Positions 59,967 through 64,000 of a DNA stretch of 64,000 nucleotides are shown here, piece after piece. Source of the DNA: Paenibacillus sp. KS-LC4 (lineage in GTDB: Bacteria; Bacillota; Bacilli; Paenibacillales; Paenibacillaceae); assembly GCF_036894955.1 (NCBI RefSeq), contig NZ_CP145905.1, forward strand, positions 4,792,501-4,856,500, given 5' to 3'. Made by a program: the position numbers and the translations under genes. The notes under the pieces are model-generated. The model did no database searches, was not told where the DNA came from, and saw nothing but the letters and a program-made list of their open reading frames with translations. Position 1 is the stretch's first letter. Each line of letters opens with the position of its first letter.

Positions 59967-60029
59967 AACTATTCCCCCGTCTGAATTACACCTTATGGCT
60001 TGGAATAATATTACTATAAAATCGCAAAA

Positions 60030-60074
60030 AAAGGGAGGATACAGGAACCTTCATTCCCATATCCTCCCCACAAG
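60030..60074 (-). terminator. Terminator of the carbohydrate-use operon
   Basis: GGAGGATA pairs with TATCCTCC around an 18-base loop on the minus strand, followed by a T7 tract. It lies just past the GH105 stop codon. Confidence 0.88.
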
Positions 60075-60086
60075 CAAGTCTTGCTA

Positions 60087-61157
60087 TTATTCGGTGCCAG
60101 CAGCGTTCAAGCCCTCTATGAGGACGAACAAAGTCAGCGCCTGTCCATAGCCCATCGGGCTAAGCGGAATATCCTTATAGAACTGGGCATCATGGCCGAC
60201 AGGAGTTCCGTAGGACACCTGCTGTACGACTCCATTATCATCAATGTGCCGCAGTACAGCTTCAAGTGCCTTCAAGCCTGTCTGACGATAGGATTCATCT
60301 AAGTAGCCATAGCGGATTCCCTTGAGAATGCCGTAGCCAATCGCCGCCGTTGCCGACGCTTCTTTGTAAGAGTCCGCTTCATCAAGTACGGTGTGCCACA
60401 TGCCATCCTCTTCCTGAAGCTTGCTCAGCGCTCTAATTTGAGCAGTCGCCGTATCCAGCAAATAGGCTTTCAGCCCTTCTTCTAGCGGCGCGATATTAAG
60501 GAAATCAATGACTCCCGCCGTGTACCATGCATTGCCTCTGCCCCAATGCACAGCGCCATAATTATGATTTTCGTTAAAATCCCAACCATGATAGAATAAT
60601 CCGGTTTTCTTATTATACAAATATTTGATATGCACAAGGAACTGTCGCTTAGCTTCCTCCACATACTCCGGTTTATTGAAGTAAATACCTGCCTTCGCCA
60701 AAAATAGAACCGTCATAAAAAGGGTATCTATTAGAATTTGCCCGTCATTGGCATCTCCGGTTATCATATGCTGAAATGCGCCATCTCCCGTACGCAGCAG
60801 CCCATCCATAATCCAACTGCTCCATTCCTCACAGACACGCTCATATTCCTTGTTCCCCGTAATCTCACATAACGAAATTAGCGTAAGAAGCGGTGCGCAG
60901 GTATTCACATTTTTTTCAGGCAAGCCTTCCATTAACCTGGCCTTGTACCAGGAATCCAGAAATTCCAGCACCTCAGCATCCTTCGTTGCCTCATAAAGCT
61001 GAAGCAAGCCATATAGACCGACACCTTGCGGCCATTCCCATAAGTGAATATCAATTAGTCCAATGGGAAACTGCTCATCCATTGTTGTGTTTTCCATGGA
61101 CTCCATCGCATGGGATACCTTCTTTATTTTCTCCAGCAGCATCGTCTTGTTCAGCAT
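60087..61157 (-). CDS. GH105/GH88 unsaturated glucuronyl hydrolase (YteR/YesR-like)
   Basis: This 356-residue protein is an (alpha/alpha)6 barrel of the family that removes 4,5-unsaturated uronic acids from fragments left by polysaccharide lyases. Motifs are WEWPQGVGLYGLLQLYEAT near residue 36, LIDTLFMTVLFLAKAG near 140 (general acid Asp), and AVHWGRGNAWYTAGVIDFL near 205. It lacks a signal peptide, so it works on imported oligosaccharides. The gene is last in an operon after the 842-residue protein and an ABC permease. Confidence 0.9.
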   Translation of the reverse strand: MLNKTMLLEKIKKVSHAMESMENTTMDEQFPIGLIDIHLWEWPQGVGLYGLLQLYEATKDAEVLEFLDSWYKARLMEGLPEKNVNTCAPLLTLISLCEITGNKEYERVCEEWSSWIMDGLLRTGDGAFQHMITGDANDGQILIDTLFMTVLFLAKAGIYFNKPEYVEEAKRQFLVHIKYLYNKKTGLFYHGWDFNENHNYGAVHWGRGNAWYTAGVIDFLNIAPLEEGLKAYLLDTATAQIRALSKLQEEDGMWHTVLDEADSYKEASATAAIGYGILKGIRYGYLDESYRQTGLKALEAVLRHIDDNGVVQQVSYGTPVGHDAQFYKDIPLSPMGYGQALTLFVLIEGLNAAGTE

Positions 61158-61202
61158 GTTCGTATTCGCTCCTTTGCTTTGTTGCCCCAGGCTCGGTGAG
61201 TG

Positions 61203-63731
61203 CTACATGTCCAGCAGCTGTAATTGCCCTCTCACGCCATAACCGCCGTGCACGATTTCCTCTCCTTTTATAAGGAAAGGCTTATCCATTCCCCACTGTA
61301 TTTGACCATGCATCGGGTCTACTAGAGTAAGAGATAAGGCTTGACTATCGAATTGCGGGCTTGCCGCTACCATTTGGTTTTTGAATTGATCGAAGCTTCC
61401 GAACTGCTGCTCGCTGCCTGCCCTGATGATCCAGGCGTTGCGTAAGCCGTGCGAGATAAGCTCACGCTCCTTCGTCACCCCAACTGTCTCCATAGCTGCC
61501 CCATTGGCCGCATAAATGGCCGCATATCCTTTATCCAGACGAGCAAAATACCAGTTGCCCTCCCTTGTCCATTCCGTGAAGGAATAGGAAGGAAAATAAG
61601 CATGAGTCCAATCTGAGCTATGAGTAGTCGGAATATCAAAAATCATTAATGCTATTCCCTCATGCTGAACTACATCGGGCAATATGCCATTTCCTGCCCA
61701 GAAGCAAGGTCTGCCATCTCCATGCTTATAGATTTCCGCCGGATGATTTACCCAAATTTGCGCTTCAGGGGACAGAGATAAATGGTTGACATGCTCCTGA
61801 TAGCCTTGCTTGCCTGGGCGGAAGCGAATAATAGACGATAGGGTGTACTCCGCAGTCCGATTATGATAAAGCTGGGCATACCCTCCCTTGCCCTGCTGGT
61901 TGCTGAACACTAATTGCTGTTTTTCACTGAGCAGCAAATGCTCCTGATACGCTGCTGGCGGCTCATAATTCGATAAACACAAGGCGACATTGCTTATCGA
62001 ATAATTGTTAACATTGCCGACTCCATATCCGATCCAGCACATGGATGTCGTTCCCGCTGCATAATGGCCGAGCAATTCCTTCTCGTAGCTGCGTCCGAAG
62101 GTTGTCGTCATAACGCCTCTGTGCATTTGAATCGTAATATAATAGTAAAGCAGATCCATCGCTTTTTTGGCTTGCTCCCGTAGTTGCTCGCTAAGGGCAA
62201 ATTCATAAATATGCAGCAGCCCTACCGCATCTATAGGAATGTAAGCGCTAGAGTTCCATTCTGCAAGCCCTTCATCAAAGAAGCGCTCGAACCATAACGC
62301 GAGCCTCTGCTCAGCTTTTTCACGATGCACGTTACCGGATTCCCCGCTGTTGCTGAACGTTTCTTCCCCGAAAAGTTGTCCGGCCAGTAGCTCATTGGTG
62401 TGAAACAATAGAGCATGGTTTTCACTGAAAAACCACATCACATCATCACCCGGCTCATCAATCCAATAGCGATAGCCTAAAATGCTTGCTTTCACCCGAT
62501 CCCAGAACGCTTCCGTAAACAGACCGCTGTTGCGCTCATCTCTCCAAAGGCGGAACAGCCCGACCAGGTAGAAATCACTGCAATCCTTACGCTGCTCTAT
62601 GCCTTCCACACCATCCAGCAAAATCTTCTCCGCTGCCTGGATATCGCCTCCTGTTTTCAGCATGGCGATAGCTTTGTGTATATTAGGACTCCCCTTCTCG
62701 GCAATACAACGAAGGGCGAGGGATTTGCGAGCTTCTATATCTGCTGCATGCTGCGCAGCCTCATCATAGGTCGTATCAAACGCTTGACAGCCGAATTTCT
62801 TCGTCAATACAACATTTGAAACAGAGATGGTTAATGTGAAATAGACGTAATGATGGCCAATCTCATTCGTATGCCCCAACGTTAAATCCGTCGCGCCCTC
62901 GGATATGCTTATCGTTTTATTTTCCGTACCATCAAAAAAATTACCGTACTGAATATCAGCCTCTGTCACGATAGAAGGAAAGGGAAGCGGAAGCCGCAGC
63001 TTAATTTCCTCCCCCTTAAAAAGATCCGAAGGAAAATAAGCCTGTTCCAATGCCTGCTCTGCCGCTTGCACAAGCTGAACCAAATCAGGAGCGATAGGTA
63101 AAGAAATCTCCAATTCCTCGCCGCCTAAATATTCCACTGCGAAAGCATACATCGTATCCCGTTCGGCAAGATCCTCCCAGCACGCATAAATTTCATTATA
63201 TCCGGCTGTAAGCTGAGCCTCGATGACGATTTCCTGCTCCTTGTTGCGGGTGAGCGGGGCAAAGTCTGTTACTTGCTGTCCATTAATCCACAGCGCCAAG
63301 CTGCCATAGGTTCTCACCCGTAAAGAGGCCGTATGGCTAGTAGGGGATACAACCCGTGTCGCCGCATAGCTGCGCAGATGAGTGGGAACGAACCAAAAGC
63401 CCGATCTCTCTACTCTCGGATTATTCCAAGGGGAATAAATCTCCCAAGGCATTCCATCCTCTATTCCCTTCGGTGTGTCTCCTGGCGATGGGAATTCATT
63501 CCATTGCTCGAAGAAGCGAGCCGGGGGCTGCATTCTCCGATTTTCTACAAATTCCTTGCGGCAAGGATTCTCATGAATGGCAAAACCCTCAATAAGCCAA
63601 TCATTAATATCTCCCTCCATCGTCGTCGGGACAAATTTTACAGGCTGCGTATAAATCCCGCTAATCATCCAATGATTAATCATTTGATTTTTGCCCAATT
63701 TCATTGGCTTATAATTTAAGGCGTCAGACAC
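61203..63731 (-). CDS. Large uncharacterised protein of a carbohydrate-use operon (842 residues)
   Basis: The protein has no signal peptide. The N-terminal third (about 1-310) looks beta-sandwich-like, with SLRVRTYGSLALWINGQQVTDF and NEIYACWED segments recalling carbohydrate-binding or sugar-hydrolase accessory domains. A helical central part around residues 430-600 (MWFFSENHALLFHTNELLAGQLF, AEWNSSAYIPIDAVGLLHIYEFAL) resembles the alpha/alpha toroids of uronate-specific hydrolases and lyases. A further beta-rich end follows. The start is GTG after AAAGGATGATTTGA. Context suggests a cytosolic glycoside-active enzyme acting on imported oligosaccharide, but the reaction and family are not recognised. 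Confidence 0.6.
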   Translation of the reverse strand: MSDALNYKPMKLGKNQMINHWMISGIYTQPVKFVPTTMEGDINDWLIEGFAIHENPCRKEFVENRRMQPPARFFEQWNEFPSPGDTPKGIEDGMPWEIYSPWNNPRVERSGFWFVPTHLRSYAATRVVSPTSHTASLRVRTYGSLALWINGQQVTDFAPLTRNKEQEIVIEAQLTAGYNEIYACWEDLAERDTMYAFAVEYLGGEELEISLPIAPDLVQLVQAAEQALEQAYFPSDLFKGEEIKLRLPLPFPSIVTEADIQYGNFFDGTENKTISISEGATDLTLGHTNEIGHHYVYFTLTISVSNVVLTKKFGCQAFDTTYDEAAQHAADIEARKSLALRCIAEKGSPNIHKAIAMLKTGGDIQAAEKILLDGVEGIEQRKDCSDFYLVGLFRLWRDERNSGLFTEAFWDRVKASILGYRYWIDEPGDDVMWFFSENHALLFHTNELLAGQLFGEETFSNSGESGNVHREKAEQRLALWFERFFDEGLAEWNSSAYIPIDAVGLLHIYEFALSEQLREQAKKAMDLLYYYITIQMHRGVMTTTFGRSYEKELLGHYAAGTTSMCWIGYGVGNVNNYSISNVALCLSNYEPPAAYQEHLLLSEKQQLVFSNQQGKGGYAQLYHNRTAEYTLSSIIRFRPGKQGYQEHVNHLSLSPEAQIWVNHPAEIYKHGDGRPCFWAGNGILPDVVQHEGIALMIFDIPTTHSSDWTHAYFPSYSFTEWTREGNWYFARLDKGYAAIYAANGAAMETVGVTKERELISHGLRNAWIIRAGSEQQFGSFDQFKNQMVAASPQFDSQALSLTLVDPMHGQIQWGMDKPFLIKGEEIVHGGYGVRGQLQLLDM

Positions 63732-63736
63732 TCAAA

Positions 63737-64000
63737 TCATCCTTTCATCCCTGAAGTAATCATACCGCTAACAAAATAACGCTGGAAAACGAGAAAAACG
63801 ATAAGCACTGGAATCATCGTGATTACGGACATGGCAAGCAAGCTTCCCCAGTCCACGCTGTATTCGCCAATAAAATTAGAAAGTGCAAGCTGAATCGTAT
63901 ATTTAGCTGGATCACTAATTGCTATTAATGGCCATAGGAAATCATCCCATCTCCACATAAAGGAGAAAATCGCCAATACAGCAAGAATAGGCTTGGCAAT
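63737..64000 (-). CDS. Carbohydrate ABC transporter permease, MalG/LplC-type (partial)
   Basis: The last 87 residues of a permease run off the right edge of the window. They hold two hydrophobic segments, FMWRWDDFLWPLIAIS with the family's W-N/D-FLWPL segment and LLAMSVITMIPVLIVFLVFQRYFV, and end in MITSGMKG, similar to the GALKG end of MalG-type permeases. It is six bases upstream of the 842-residue protein gene, so they form one operon importing an oligosaccharide. Confidence 0.9.
   Translation of the reverse strand: MAKPILAVLAIFSFMWRWDDFLWPLIAISDPAKYTIQLALSNFIGEYSVDWGSLLAMSVITMIPVLIVFLVFQRYFVSGMITSGMKG

Noticed and set aside
53640..60080. Attachment-site repeats bordering the AT-rich stretch
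   Set aside because: I saw no tRNA gene, integrase or matching direct repeats at the borders.

Overview
The window looks like a chromosomal segment of a spore-forming Gram-positive bacterium, most likely a Paenibacillus or close relative. Base composition is mixed (about 50% GC in the core, clearly more AT-rich in places). Ribosome binding sites are strong GGAGG types, and GTG and TTG starts are common. There are sporulation genes (ylbJ, yunB, a lytH-like M23 peptidase), Bacillales regulators (CcpN), and gene neighbourhoods recalling the Bacillus subtilis yjb (pepF, truncated globin, nadF) and yut/yun (yutD, lipA, lytH, yunB) regions. No rRNA, tRNA, CRISPR array, integrase or transposase was seen.

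1-20,000: an exopolysaccharide (EPS) locus read on the minus strand. From its promoter near 19,950 it runs wzz-type co-polymerase, wzc-type kinase, a structured RNA matching the eps-associated RNA (EAR), galU, the priming sugar-phosphate transferase, fcl and gmd (GDP-L-fucose), a GT61-like protein, a Wzx flippase, a Wzy polymerase, two GT4 glycosyltransferases, a WcaF-like acetyltransferase, another GT4, manC, a GT-B glycosyltransferase and ugd (UDP-glucuronate). This predicts an acidic, fucosylated, acetylated heteropolysaccharide made by the Wzx/Wzy route, of colanic-acid type. A lasso-peptide-cyclase-like asparagine synthetase homologue follows on the same strand and runs off the left edge. 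Its promoter and the EPS promoter each carry two copies of the same inverted repeat, GATAC-N5-GTATC, which suggests one unknown regulator controls both.

20,300-34,200: housekeeping genes. These include an Eis-like acetyltransferase, ndk, a SUFU-domain protein, a carbon-flow group (glpX, PPDK regulatory protein, ccpN), pepF, two small proteins (one YycC-like), a truncated globin with a DUF2225 protein, a 32-residue membrane peptide, ylbJ, nadK, yutD and lipA.

34,400-51,900: a lytH-like peptidase, a WYL regulator with a DinB protein, yunB with an unusual repeat-bearing N-terminus, two conserved small unknowns, an LTA-synthase-family protein, a YhgE/Pip membrane protein with its TetR regulator (a shared operator is visible), a DUF4395 protein, a secreted BNR-repeat protein, an OatA-like O-acetyltransferase, an RtcB-type RNA ligase and a secreted GH5 cellulase.

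52,200-60,000: an AT-rich accessory stretch of small enzymes (VOC, DinB, Nudix, a DinB-GrpB fusion, methyltransferase, TauE/SafE permease, GNAT, macro domain, toroid protein). 60,000-64,000: the end of a carbohydrate-use operon on the minus strand (ABC permease, an 842-residue unknown, GH105 hydrolase).
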